Below the pieces are notes generated by a model. The model saw only the letters and a program-made list of their open reading frames with translations. It was not told the DNA's origin and searched no databases. The position numbers were made by a program, and so were the translations under genes. From Candidatus Salinicoccus stercoripullorum (lineage in GTDB: Bacteria; Bacillota; Bacilli; Staphylococcales; Salinicoccaceae): a stretch of 64,000 nt of DNA. This document shows positions 45,525 to 54,400 of this stretch, piece by piece. The stretch's first letter is position 1; each line of letters opens with the position of its first letter. The stretch is from the NCBI GenBank assembly GCA_019113295.1, contig DXHR01000011.1:33254-97253 (forward strand), written 5' to 3'.

Positions 45525-46441
45525 AATCGATGATCAAATGGCTGGTTGCGGCCATATCATCATTAATCATTTTCCTGGCCTCCCTCGGTTACTACGCGTC
45601 GAGCCAGATACTGTTTTTCAAATTGAGGGATGTGGAAGTAATCAAACGGCGCGAAACACGCGCGAAACGTCTGAATATGGAAGAATTCCAGGAACTGAAA
45701 CAGGATGATGTACTGATCCCTTCCAGATTCGACTACAGTATCAACGCCATTTTCGTCCATCCCAATGAGACCGATAGATGGATTGTACTTTGCCACGGTG
45801 TCACCGAGAACAAAATCAGCTCGATCAAATACCTGAACATGTTTGTTGAAATGGGGTATAACGCAGTGATATACGACGCAAGGCGTCACGGTAATACAGG
45901 CGGCATACATTCCACATATGGATTCTATGAAAAATATGACCTGGAGACGGTCGTCAATTACCTGTTCGAGCATTACGGGCCGGACATAGAAGTCGGCATC
46001 CACGGAGAATCCATGGGGGCGGCCACAATGATACTGTATGCGGGTGAACTGTCAAACAGGGCGAAATTCTATATATCAGATGCATCGTTTTCAACACTCG
46101 GTGATGAACTGACCAACATATTCAGCCAGTACACTAAAATAGGTTCACCTCTCGTACTGTTCTTCACCAACATGTTCTTCAGGATAAGAAGCCGGTTCTC
46201 ACTTTTCAAAGTGTCGCCGATACGTGTGATAGATAAGATAGAACAGCCGATGCTCTTCATCCATTCGAAACCTGACAAATTCATCCCGTATGAACAGAGC
46301 CGTCAGCTTTACGATAAAAAAAAGCCACCGAAGGTGGCCTGGTATCCTGACCGCGGCGGGCATGTGGGGAGTTATAACAGGAATCCGGTAAAATACCGGG
46401 AAACTGTTGACCGGTTTATAAAGAAATACGCGGGATGGTGA
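45521..46441 (+). CDS. Membrane-anchored alpha/beta hydrolase
   Basis: 306 aa. N-terminal TM helix (WLVAAISSLIIFLASLGYYA), so a signal-anchored extracytoplasmic enzyme is likely. Serine hydrolase fold with oxyanion region VLCHGVTENK, nucleophile elbow IHGESMGAA, acid in HSKPDKFIP and His in RGGHVGSY. Similar to the YqkD/YqjL-like family of Firmicutes (uncertain). Its last 26 nt overlap the 3' end of rnz on the other strand. Confidence 0.85.
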   Translation: MKSMIKWLVAAISSLIIFLASLGYYASSQILFFKLRDVEVIKRRETRAKRLNMEEFQELKQDDVLIPSRFDYSINAIFVHPNETDRWIVLCHGVTENKISSIKYLNMFVEMGYNAVIYDARRHGNTGGIHSTYGFYEKYDLETVVNYLFEHYGPDIEVGIHGESMGAATMILYAGELSNRAKFYISDASFSTLGDELTNIFSQYTKIGSPLVLFFTNMFFRIRSRFSLFKVSPIRVIDKIEQPMLFIHSKPDKFIPYEQSRQLYDKKKPPKVAWYPDRGGHVGSYNRNPVKYRETVDRFIKKYAGW

Positions 46442-47342
46442 TTTCAAGGTAGTCATGGGCGATCGTTGCATGATTGCCGAGTGTCTCTTTGATCCGCCTG
46501 ATATCGTCATCATCATACCGGTTACTGATATGGCTGAACAGTATTTTCCTGTAATCAATCTGCGAGAAGTTTTGAAGCACATTTTGTATTTCCGAGTGGA
46601 AATACATGTGTGCTTTTTCTATTTCGCCTTCCAGATAGGTGGCTTCATGTACAATGAGATCGGAGCCATCCACGAGAGACAGGTAGCGGGGGGCTGTCAT
46701 CACCCTCGTATCACCATGGATGGATATTTTCCTTCCCGGTATGGGATCGCCCAGAAAATCACTGGTCTCATAAGTGATGCCGCCGTGACTGAATGTCTCC
46801 GAGTCCTTTATCTCCTTGTAGAGGGGGCCGGGTTCAATGCCGATGGATTTCAGTTTCCCAGTATCCAATTTACCGAGTTTTTCAGGCTCATTGAAGACAT
46901 ACATATAGCTGTCCACGGTGTGGTCAAGCAAATACGTGTCCACATTGAAGCGCTCCACTTCGTATCGCATATTGTGCGACACTTCCACATAGTGGATTGG
47001 GTAATTCAGGTGGGATCCGCTGATTTTGAGTGTGAGCTCAATCCATTCCTTAAGACCGGGAGGTCCGTAAACGGTCAGCGGGATATCTTCCCCGCCCTGA
47101 TGGGCGCGGGAAGCAAGGAATCCCGGAAGACCGTAAATATGATCACCGTGCAGATGCGTGATGAAGACATGCCTTACTTTCGCGGGCCGCACGGAGGTAT
47201 GCAGTATACGGTGCTGTACTCCCTCTGCTGCATCGATCAGAAAATACTGGTTTATCTCCTCCACGATGTCGAGGATGTAACTTTGTGTATTCCGGGTCCT
47301 TGAAGGTATTCCTGCCCCGGAACCGAGAACTGTAAATTTCAT
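46416..47342 (-). CDS. rnz: Ribonuclease Z
   Basis: 308 aa metallo-beta-lactamase fold enzyme that removes tRNA 3' trailers. Zinc motif FITHLHGDHIYGLPG and later HEATYLEGEIEKAHMYFHSE, and ILFSHISNRYDDDD. Position beside zwf and gnd agrees with B. subtilis rnz-zwf-gnd. An extended -10 (TGGTATAAT) precedes the gene. Confidence 0.94.
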   Translation of the reverse strand: MKFTVLGSGAGIPSRTRNTQSYILDIVEEINQYFLIDAAEGVQHRILHTSVRPAKVRHVFITHLHGDHIYGLPGFLASRAHQGGEDIPLTVYGPPGLKEWIELTLKISGSHLNYPIHYVEVSHNMRYEVERFNVDTYLLDHTVDSYMYVFNEPEKLGKLDTGKLKSIGIEPGPLYKEIKDSETFSHGGITYETSDFLGDPIPGRKISIHGDTRVMTAPRYLSLVDGSDLIVHEATYLEGEIEKAHMYFHSEIQNVLQNFSQIDYRKILFSHISNRYDDDDIRRIKETLGNHATIAHDYLEITIPRISL

Positions 47343-47370
47343 ATGATCACCTGTCTGTAATTATTGGTCC

Positions 47371-47379
47371 ATTATACCA
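47371..47379 (-). promoter_or_regulatory. Extended -10 promoter for rnz
   Basis: Minus-strand TGGTATAAT with the TATAAT at 47371-47376, about 30 nt upstream of the rnz start. Confidence 0.5.
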
Positions 47380-47389
47380 TATTAAAGAG

Positions 47390-47418
47390 TTGTTTTTTTC
47401 AGTATACAGTGGAATAAT
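47390..47418 (+). promoter_or_regulatory. Sigma-A promoter for zwf
   Basis: TTGTTT (47390-47395), 17-nt spacer, AATAAT (47413-47418). Leader of about 35 nt before zwf. Confidence 0.5.
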
Positions 47419-47455
47419 GATATAAGGAAAAATTTGACCAAAGGACTTGTTGGAA

Positions 47456-48940
47456 ATGAATACACAACCATTTAAAACAGCCATTGCATTATTCGGTGCA
47501 ACCGGCGATCTATCAAACAGAAAATTATTGCCTTCCTTATTCCACCTGTTTCAGGAAGGGTCACTCAAAGACAATTTTGTAATCATTGCCGTGGGCCGGA
47601 GGGACTTTTCAGACGAAGATTTCAGAGAAACGGCTGAACAATCCATCAATTCCAACAAAAAACTGGAAAATCTGGATGGCCTTGGTTCATTTCTTCAGCA
47701 CGTGTTTTATGTAAAATTGGATATTGCAGACGTCGATACTTACGGAATATTGAAAGACAGGTTCGAGGAATTGGAAGCAAAATTCGACACGGGCAACAAT
47801 AGATTGTTCTATCTCGCCATGCCGCCACAGTATTTCACTGTCATAACCGACAACCTGCGGGAATCCGGGGTGACGGATACGAATGGATTCAAGCGTCTCA
47901 TCATTGAAAAACCGTTCGGCAGAGATTATGACAGCGCGCTGGCTCTCAACAACGAAATAGCCAAGACGTTCGATGAACATGAAATCTACCGCATCGACCA
48001 TTATCTGGGAAAGGAGATGGTGCAGAACATAGAAGTGATCCGGTTCAGCAACAGCATGTTCGAACCACTGTGGAACAACCATTACATTTCCAATATACAG
48101 ATCACCTCCTCCGAATCACTCGGGGTGCTCGATCGCGGGGAATATTATGAGAGAAGCGGTGCCGTCAGGGATATGTTCCAGAACCACCTACTTCAAATCG
48201 TCTCTTTACTTGGGATGGAACCGCCGATCAGCCTGAGCAGTGACGATATACGGGATGAGAAGATAAAAGTCCTGAAAAGTCTCAGGAGAGTCGATGAAAA
48301 GGATGTCAAAAGGCACTTTGTCCGTGGACAGTATGATGAGGGCCTTGTTGACGGTGAAGCAGTTGCGAAATACAGGGATGAAGAAAATGTGGCCGACGAC
48401 TCCAATACCCCGACATTCATTGCCTCAAGACTTTTCATCGACAATTTCAGATGGGCAGGCGTTCCTTTCTACGTCCGCACCGGTAAGCGCATGAAAGAAA
48501 AAGAGACAAAGATTGTGGTGGAGTTCAAAGAGGTGCCAAAGAATCTTTATTATCAGGCGGAAGAAGATGATGTACTTGCCAAAAATCTGCTGGTGATACG
48601 TATCCAGCCGGATGAGAGCATCACACTGCACTTGAATGTGAAGGATTATGCCGGTGAGAAGGATACCAAAGAAATCAAGCTGTCGTATACAGTTGCAAAG
48701 CAGGACCTTTCCCGGACTGTCGATGCATATGAAAACCTCATTTATGACTGTCTGAACGGTGATCCGACAAATTTCACGCATCAGGAAGAATTGATGAATG
48801 CATGGGCTTTTGTCGACCCTGTAAATAAAGTATGGGAAAACAGTCTGGCAGCCTTTCCAAATTACCAGTCAGGTTCCAGCGGCCCTGTAAAAAGTACGCT
48901 CCTGCTATCACGCGACGGATTCAAATGGTGGGATGTATGA
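47456..48940 (+). CDS. zwf: Glucose-6-phosphate 1-dehydrogenase
   Basis: 494 aa from MNTQPFKTAIALFGATG. NADP Rossmann loop FGATGDLSNRKLLPS and the active-site peptide YRIDHYLGKEMVQN. First oxidative pentose-phosphate step and source of NADPH. Its last codons overlap the ATG of the AraC-type regulator, and gnd converges from the other side. Confidence 0.96.
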   Translation: MNTQPFKTAIALFGATGDLSNRKLLPSLFHLFQEGSLKDNFVIIAVGRRDFSDEDFRETAEQSINSNKKLENLDGLGSFLQHVFYVKLDIADVDTYGILKDRFEELEAKFDTGNNRLFYLAMPPQYFTVITDNLRESGVTDTNGFKRLIIEKPFGRDYDSALALNNEIAKTFDEHEIYRIDHYLGKEMVQNIEVIRFSNSMFEPLWNNHYISNIQITSSESLGVLDRGEYYERSGAVRDMFQNHLLQIVSLLGMEPPISLSSDDIRDEKIKVLKSLRRVDEKDVKRHFVRGQYDEGLVDGEAVAKYRDEENVADDSNTPTFIASRLFIDNFRWAGVPFYVRTGKRMKEKETKIVVEFKEVPKNLYYQAEEDDVLAKNLLVIRIQPDESITLHLNVKDYAGEKDTKEIKLSYTVAKQDLSRTVDAYENLIYDCLNGDPTNFTHQEELMNAWAFVDPVNKVWENSLAAFPNYQSGSSGPVKSTLLLSRDGFKWWDV

Positions 48941-49808
48941 TGGATGGAATGAGAATGCCATGGAAACAGTGAATTTTGTTGAAAAATTTATAGTCTATAT
49001 AGAAGATCATCTGAGGGAAAGAATCGATTATGACCAGGTCTTGAACGCCATGGGAGTTGAACAGAAGTCATTCATGACGATTTTCACCTCTCTAGTTGGA
49101 ATGACCCCTTATGAGTATCAGCAGAGAAGGAAGATGACAGAGCTCGCCTATGAACTCTACACCGGGCACAGGCGTATCATAGACATTGCCAAATATTATG
49201 GTTACGCCGGCATTGAACCGTTCAAAGCGGCATACTTCAGGATGTTTGGCATCTCACCTTATGAAACGGAGAAGCATTTCAGGTCACTCCCTCTCCTGGA
49301 GCGGATTTCTTTTGAGGTGGTGCCGGTGGATAAGCCCCGATACCCCGAGAGAAGACAGTACCTGGAAAGTACAAGGATAGTTGGTGTGGCGGAACGTTTT
49401 CCAATCGCAGAGTACAGTGCAGAGATGAAATATCAGCTGCTGGACTATCTTAACAGGAACGGTATAATTGATGAACTGATCTCATATAACAACGGCGGCA
49501 TCAAGGGAATTGTCATGCATGAAAGATATGTTTCACACGGTATGGAAATTCTGATCGGGGTCACATCAACCCTCGCCTCGCCTTTTGAGGAGACGTATAC
49601 GGAGTCCGGTGATTTCGCCATATTCGAATCAACCGGTCCTGCATCTGAGACAGTCGATGACATCTACAGCTACATTTTCAGAAGATGGCGCTTCAAGGAA
49701 GACAGCGAACTAAATTGCAATTTTTCAATGGAAGTACTGAAAAGTACTTTCGATGTTGCCTCTCCCGATACCAGAGTGCAGGTATGGCAGGCATTATACA
49801 TTGATTGA
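48933..49808 (+). CDS. AraC-family regulator with C-terminal GyrI-like domain (Rob-type)
   Basis: 291 aa. The AraC-type double HTH is N-terminal (about 20-115: VLNAMGVEQKSFMTIF and IIDIAKYYGYAGIEPFKAAYFRMFGISPYE), and the C-terminal half (about 140-291) looks like a GyrI/small-molecule-binding domain. This is the order seen in E. coli Rob. Start is uncertain: the ATG at 48933 overlaps zwf by 8 nt and a second ATG at 48960 gives a more typical N-terminus. The target is unknown; linkage to zwf suggests the oxidative pentose phosphate genes. Confidence 0.85.
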   Translation: MYDGWNENAMETVNFVEKFIVYIEDHLRERIDYDQVLNAMGVEQKSFMTIFTSLVGMTPYEYQQRRKMTELAYELYTGHRRIIDIAKYYGYAGIEPFKAAYFRMFGISPYETEKHFRSLPLLERISFEVVPVDKPRYPERRQYLESTRIVGVAERFPIAEYSAEMKYQLLDYLNRNGIIDELISYNNGGIKGIVMHERYVSHGMEILIGVTSTLASPFEETYTESGDFAIFESTGPASETVDDIYSYIFRRWRFKEDSELNCNFSMEVLKSTFDVASPDTRVQVWQALYID

Positions 49809-49810
49809 TA

Positions 49811-49852
49811 CAAAAGAAGTACCGGGGTCAGCTGACCCCGGTACTTCTTTTG
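49811..49852. terminator. 42-bp perfect palindrome, bidirectional terminator
   Basis: Two uninterrupted 21-bp arms with no loop bases, GC-rich centre (CCGGGGTCAG / CTGACCCCGG) and CAAAAGAAG ends that supply T runs in both directions. It separates the convergent regulator gene and gnd, whose stop begins at 49856. Confidence 0.85.
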
Positions 49853-49855
49853 GCT

Positions 49856-51256
49856 TCAGAACCATTCTGTGTGGAATGCGCCTTCTTTATCCGTTCTTTC
49901 GTAGGTATGCGCACCGAAATAATCGCGCTGTGCCTGTATCATATTGCTGGAAACTCGTCTTTGTTTCATACTGTCAAAGTAGGAGACAGCGCTCAGGAAC
50001 GCAGGCATCGGTATTTCGTTTTGTATCGCTGAAGAGGCGATATTGCGGAGACTCTGCTGATTGCGGGTGACGATTTTCTTGAAAAAGTCATCCAGTATCA
50101 GATTCGTAAGCCCTGGATCGCTGGTGTAGGCTTCATTGATCTTTTCAAGGAAGTGGGCACGGATTATGCATCCTTTGCGCCAAATCATGGAAATTTCACC
50201 CGGTTGGAGGTCCCAGTCGTAAATATCACTGGCTTCTTTGATGAGCCTGAATCCTTGGGAATAACACATGAGCTTGCTGATATAGAGTGCATTTTTCAGA
50301 TCGTCGAGCACAGCCGCCCTGTCTGTATCCACTGTACCCATTTCTCCTGGATAGGCTTCACTGATCAGCGCACGCTCATCTATCAGGCTGGAGAGGCATC
50401 TGACAAATACGCTGTCTGTTATAAGCGATAATGGTATGCCGAGTTTGAGGCCTTCAATCCCGGTCCATTTACCTGTCCCTTTCTGCCCCGCCTTGTCCAG
50501 GATCAGGTCGAGGACATAGTTGCCTTCTTCGTCCTTGAATTTCAGTATCTCTGCCGTAATTTCTATCAGATAACTGTTCAGCTCTCCTTTGTTCCATTCC
50601 GAAAATACATCGCTCATTTCATCATTGGACATCCCGAGAGCATGTTTCATGAAGAAGTAGCTCTCTGCAATGAGCTCCATATCTGCATATTCAATTCCGT
50701 TATGGACCATTTTGACGTAATGTCCGCTGCCGTCATCGCCTATGTATGACACACATGGTTTCCCGTCATCCGCTTTTGCGGCAATCTTTTCAAAAATGTG
50801 GCTGACATTGTCATATGCCTCTCTCTGTCCTCCCGGCATCAGAGAAGGGCCGTTCAATGCACCTTCCTCGCCCCCGCTTACACCCATGCCGATGTAGTTG
50901 ATCTCTTTTTTTGTGAGCTCTATGTTTCTGCGACGGGTGTTTTCATACTGTTCATTACCGCCGTCGATCAGCGTATCGCCTTTTTCAAGAAGTGGTGCGA
51001 CCTGTTCGATTGTCCGGTCAGTCACTTCCCCTGCCTTCACAAGCATGAGTATATTTCTCGGCTGCTTCAGATTGTCCACGAAGGATTCGAGTGTTTCGGC
51101 AATGTCAACATCTTCCTGCTTCAATTCATTCAGACGGTTTTTCCGTACATCTTCAAAAAAATCGAACGTGACGACTTTGAATCCTTTGCGGGACATGTTT
51201 TTCGCTATATTTGTACCCATTACACCAAGGCCGATGACTCCAATATCATAAATCAT
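49856..51256 (-). CDS. gnd: 6-phosphogluconate dehydrogenase, decarboxylating
   Basis: 466 aa. Rossmann loop VIGLGVMGTNIAKNM, the catalytic GMGVSGGEEGALNGPSLMPG and KMVHNGIEY motif, and the C-terminal segment DYFGAHTYERTDKEG. Oxidative decarboxylation giving ribulose 5-phosphate and NADPH. Begins 5 nt upstream of the M20 peptidase gene end. Confidence 0.96.
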   Translation of the reverse strand: MIYDIGVIGLGVMGTNIAKNMSRKGFKVVTFDFFEDVRKNRLNELKQEDVDIAETLESFVDNLKQPRNILMLVKAGEVTDRTIEQVAPLLEKGDTLIDGGNEQYENTRRRNIELTKKEINYIGMGVSGGEEGALNGPSLMPGGQREAYDNVSHIFEKIAAKADDGKPCVSYIGDDGSGHYVKMVHNGIEYADMELIAESYFFMKHALGMSNDEMSDVFSEWNKGELNSYLIEITAEILKFKDEEGNYVLDLILDKAGQKGTGKWTGIEGLKLGIPLSLITDSVFVRCLSSLIDERALISEAYPGEMGTVDTDRAAVLDDLKNALYISKLMCYSQGFRLIKEASDIYDWDLQPGEISMIWRKGCIIRAHFLEKINEAYTSDPGLTNLILDDFFKKIVTRNQQSLRNIASSAIQNEIPMPAFLSAVSYFDSMKQRRVSSNMIQAQRDYFGAHTYERTDKEGAFHTEWF

Positions 51257-51261
51257 TCAGG

Positions 51262-52383
51262 TTACCCCATTTCCTTCTGGACTTTGATGATTTCAATGAT
51301 GAGCTCTGTGATTTTTGCGAGTTCTTCTATCGGCATCCTTTCGGCTGTCGTATGAATATTTTCATAGCCAAGGCCGAGAATTGCCGTATCGATGCCTTTT
51401 CCGGCAAAGATATTACCATCGCTTCCTCCACCGAGGCTGATCAGACTGACTTCCCTGCCGATATTCTCTATTGCTTCCGATACAGTGCTGACGACTTCCG
51501 AGTCCTCTTTTGCCTTCAGTGCGGAATACATGACTTCAGAATTCACTTCCGCACGTCCGCCAAGCTCTTCTGCTGCGTTTTCAAATGCTTCTATCATATG
51601 TTTTGTCTGGGCTTTCATCTTTTCATCGTCCAGACTGCGAGCTTCGGCCAGTATGTTGACGTAATCCGTCACGACGTTTGTCGGGCCGCCGCCTTCAAAC
51701 TTTCCGATATTGGCTGTCGTTTCGGAATCTATCCTTCCCAGTTTCATCTTGCTGATAGCCTTTGAAGCTATGGTGATTGCACTGACACCCTCCTCGGGTG
51801 CAACGCCGGCGTGGGCCGTCCTGCCATGTATATGCGCTTCGATCTTGGTCTGTGTCGGCGCGGAAGTGACGACGGTGCCGACTTTTCCGGTGGAATCCAC
51901 AGCATATCCGTATCTGCTTTTGAGAACAGAAGTATCAAATGCCTTTGCACCGATCAGGCCGGACTCCTCTCCTACAGTAATTACGAATTCGACGTCCCCG
52001 TGCGATGCACCGGACTCCGACAGTGAACGGATCGCTTCAATGATGGCCGCAATCCCTGCCTTGTCATCAGAACCCAGAATAGTGGATCCATCGCTGACGA
52101 TGTATTCTCCTTCTATGGACGGTTTGATGCCGAGTCCGGGGACGACTGTGTCCATATGTACAGTGAAATAGACAGGCTCCGCCTTTTCGTCGTCACCCTT
52201 GAAACGCACGAAAATGTTGCCGGCGCCGTATCCTGTTTCTTTTTGTGTATCATCTTCGTATACTTCGACATCCATCTCTTTGAATATCTTGAGCAGATAG
52301 TCTGCAATTTCCCTTTCATGTCCGGTTTCTGAATCAACCTGCACCATTTCCATGAATTGATCAATCAGTCTTTCTTTATTCAT
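51262..52383 (-). CDS. M20-family metallopeptidase, peptidase T-like
   Basis: 373 aa. Zinc ligands visible: His in YFTVHMDTVVPG, Asp in LGSDDKAGIAA, Glu in VGEESGLIG, and His near the end in ENIHTTAERM. Dimerisation lid from about 180 to 290 (IHGRTAHAGVAPEEG). Resembles B. subtilis YqjE, located at the same place. Substrate unknown, probably a di- or tripeptide. Confidence 0.9.
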   Translation of the reverse strand: MNKERLIDQFMEMVQVDSETGHEREIADYLLKIFKEMDVEVYEDDTQKETGYGAGNIFVRFKGDDEKAEPVYFTVHMDTVVPGLGIKPSIEGEYIVSDGSTILGSDDKAGIAAIIEAIRSLSESGASHGDVEFVITVGEESGLIGAKAFDTSVLKSRYGYAVDSTGKVGTVVTSAPTQTKIEAHIHGRTAHAGVAPEEGVSAITIASKAISKMKLGRIDSETTANIGKFEGGGPTNVVTDYVNILAEARSLDDEKMKAQTKHMIEAFENAAEELGGRAEVNSEVMYSALKAKEDSEVVSTVSEAIENIGREVSLISLGGGSDGNIFAGKGIDTAILGLGYENIHTTAERMPIEELAKITELIIEIIKVQKEMG

Positions 52384-52406
52384 TGCTTCATTCCTCCGTT
52401 ACTCTG

Positions 52407-52435
52407 TTGATTGTCACAGCAGTGTATATTATAAT
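52407..52435 (+). promoter_or_regulatory. Sigma-A promoter for prli42
   Basis: TTGATT (52407-52412), 17-nt spacer, TATAAT (52430-52435). Both boxes are close to consensus, 30 nt upstream of the start codon. Confidence 0.7.
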
Positions 52436-52464
52436 AAAAAGAGCAAAAATTTAAGGATGGTAGT

Positions 52465-52566
52465 ATGGGCAATAGAAAAACCCAAAAAATTGTTATTTGG
52501 TTCATGATTTTTCTGATCGTAGTTTCAGGTCTGCTGTTTGGTGTAAGCATGCTTACTACGATGTAA
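52465..52566 (+). CDS. prli42: Prli42-type stressosome-associated mini-protein
   Basis: 33 aa with a basic N-terminus (MGNRKTQK) and a single hydrophobic helix (IVIWFMIFLIVVSGLLFGVS). This size and pattern match Prli42, which anchors the stressosome at the membrane in Listeria and is conserved in Firmicutes (also DUF4044). AAGGATGG ribosome site, a near-consensus promoter and a terminator make it a complete gene. Whether a stressosome exists here cannot be seen in the window. Confidence 0.75.
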   Translation: MGNRKTQKIVIWFMIFLIVVSGLLFGVSMLTTM

Positions 52567-52572
52567 CAAATT

Positions 52573-52600
52573 AAAGAGGTCCCTCCGGGGACCTCTTTTT
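52573..52600. terminator. Bidirectional terminator between prli42 and brxB
   Basis: Stem AAAGAGGTCCC / GGGACCTCTTT with a 4-nt loop and T runs on both sides. Confidence 0.85.
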
Positions 52601-52603
52601 ATA

Positions 52604-53041
52604 TTATACCTCTTCGCCGTATTCTTCGAACCATGCCTGAAGACCCGTGATGACACTCATCGTCTCGTGTCCTTCGATTTCATGTCTTTCGATCATATCT
52701 ACAATTTTACCGTCTTTGAACAGGGCGAATGAAGGCGAGGATGGCAGGAATTCAGTCGCTTTTTCACGAACCTGCTCTGTCGCTTCCTTATCCTGACCGG
52801 CAAATACAGTCAGCAGCTGTGTTGGCAGCTTGTCATAGTTGAGGGCATGCTTTGCAGCAGGACGCGCGATGCCGCCGGCACATCCGCAGACCGAGTTGAT
52901 CATGACAAGTGAAGTGCCTTCCTTGTTCAGATACTCATCAACCATTTCAGGTGTGGTCAATTCTGTATAACCGGATTCACTCATTTCACTTCTTGCCTGA
53001 GTGACTACATCGTCCATATAGAGGTTGAAATCCATATTCAT
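52604..53041 (-). CDS. brxB: Bacilliredoxin BrxB (YqiW-type)
   Basis: 145 aa from [16 protein letters not shown] after AAAGGAGT. The redox motif is VCGCAGG (CGC), as in BrxA/BrxB proteins that remove bacillithiol from oxidised protein thiols. Adjacent to the bkd operon, as in B. subtilis. YpdA at 29581 is thought to restore BSH from the BSSB produced. Confidence 0.92.
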   Translation of the reverse strand: MNMDFNLYMDDVVTQARSEMSESGYTELTTPEMVDEYLNKEGTSLVMINSVCGCAGGIARPAAKHALNYDKLPTQLLTVFAGQDKEATEQVREKATEFLPSSPSFALFKDGKIVDMIERHEIEGHETMSVITGLQAWFEEYGEEV

Positions 53042-53100
53042 CAAAAAACTCCTTTGAGTAACTCTTCTGACATCCGAGCTACTTAGTATACTTTGACTCA

Positions 53101-53129
53101 ATTCTATATTGAAATAAAGTTTTTGTAAA
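53101..53129 (-). promoter_or_regulatory. Sigma-A promoter for brxB
   Basis: Minus-strand TTTACA (53124-53129), 17-nt spacer, TAGAAT (53101-53106). Each box is 5/6 to consensus. Confidence 0.55.
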
Positions 53130-53131
53130 GG

Positions 53132-54385
53132 TCAGTAAACTGATGTGTATTCAGTTGAGTAGTTTTCAATTCTTGTTTTGACAGCTTTCAGGAACTCTCC
53201 GGCGACCAGTCCGTCAAGTATGCGGTGATCGATGGACAGGCAGAGGTTCACCATATGTCTGACTGCTATCATGTCGTCGACGATGACTGGACGTTTGACT
53301 ATGGATTCCACCTGCAGTATCGCCGCCTGCGGATGATTGATGATGCCCATGGACTGTACAGATCCGAAGGCGCCTGTATTGTTGACTGTGAATGTTCCGC
53401 CCTCCATGTGTTTTTGCGTCAACTGATGGTTCCTTCCAAGTTTGGCTAGTTCGCTGACCTGCTTTGCGATTCCTTTGATGGAAAGATCATCCGCATTTCT
53501 GATGACAGGAACATACAGCTTATCATCGCCTGCGACAGCGATGGAAATGTTGATGTCTTTGTTGACGACAATTTTATCACCCCGCCATGAACTGTTGAGC
53601 ATTGGGTACTCTTTAAGTGTCTCAGCCACAGCTTTTACAAAAAAACTGAAGAAAGTGAGGTTATAGCCCTCTTTTTCTTTGAAGGAAGTCTTGTGGCTGT
53701 TTCTGACATTTACAAGATTCGTCGCATCGACTTCCATCATCAGCCATGCATGGGGGATTTCCTGACTGGACTGGACCATCTTGCCCGCAATAGCCTTGCG
53801 GACACCGGTGACGGGGATCTCTTCTCCGGCCGCAGACTGCTCAGCTTGAGGTTCCGGAGCGGGTTCTGAAACAGGAGCACTCTCTTTTTCCTGCAATGGA
53901 GCACGCTTTTCAGACGGTCCTGCTTCTATCGCTTTCAGTATATCCTTCTTTGTGATCCTGCCCTCAAACCCCGTTCCGGTGACATCATCAAGGTTTATGC
54001 TGTTTTCATTGGCGAGCCTCATGACCACCGGTGAAATCCGTGCGCCTTTTTGAGCATTGGCTTTCTCCGATGCTATGGATTCAGGAGGGGATTCATCCGG
54101 GATCCGGGGCGGTTCTTCAACAGATTCTACAGCTGATTCTCCCGTTCCCCCTTCAGTTTCCATCATGCAGATTGGTGTACCGACTTCTACTGTATCCCCT
54201 TCATCCACGAGAAGTTCTTTAATGGTACCGTCAAAGACTGACGGTACCTCGGCAGTCACTTTATCCGTTATGACTTCGCACAATGCATCATATTCTTCGA
54301 CAGTATCTCCTGGCTTGACGAGCCATTTTTCTATTGTGCCTTCCGTTACACTTTCACCCAGCTTGGGCATCAATATTTCTTCCAT
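53132..54385 (-). CDS. bkdB: Branched-chain 2-oxoacid dehydrogenase E2
   Basis: 417 aa. N-terminal lipoyl domain with lipoyl-Lys in VITDKVTAEVPS, E1/E3-binding domain about 118-155 (SPVVMRLANENSINLDDVTG), and the acyltransferase domain ending in the catalytic motif SIDHRILDGLVAG. Core of the branched-chain complex. Last gene of the operon. Confidence 0.94.
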   Translation of the reverse strand: MEEILMPKLGESVTEGTIEKWLVKPGDTVEEYDALCEVITDKVTAEVPSVFDGTIKELLVDEGDTVEVGTPICMMETEGGTGESAVESVEEPPRIPDESPPESIASEKANAQKGARISPVVMRLANENSINLDDVTGTGFEGRITKKDILKAIEAGPSEKRAPLQEKESAPVSEPAPEPQAEQSAAGEEIPVTGVRKAIAGKMVQSSQEIPHAWLMMEVDATNLVNVRNSHKTSFKEKEGYNLTFFSFFVKAVAETLKEYPMLNSSWRGDKIVVNKDINISIAVAGDDKLYVPVIRNADDLSIKGIAKQVSELAKLGRNHQLTQKHMEGGTFTVNNTGAFGSVQSMGIINHPQAAILQVESIVKRPVIVDDMIAVRHMVNLCLSIDHRILDGLVAGEFLKAVKTRIENYSTEYTSVY

Positions 54386-54400
54386 TAACCTATCCCCCTC

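Noticed and set aside
46455..47303. 282-codon plus-strand open frame opposite rnz
   Set aside because: It mirrors the rnz coding sequence, has no ribosome site and no recognisable domain. It is a shadow frame.
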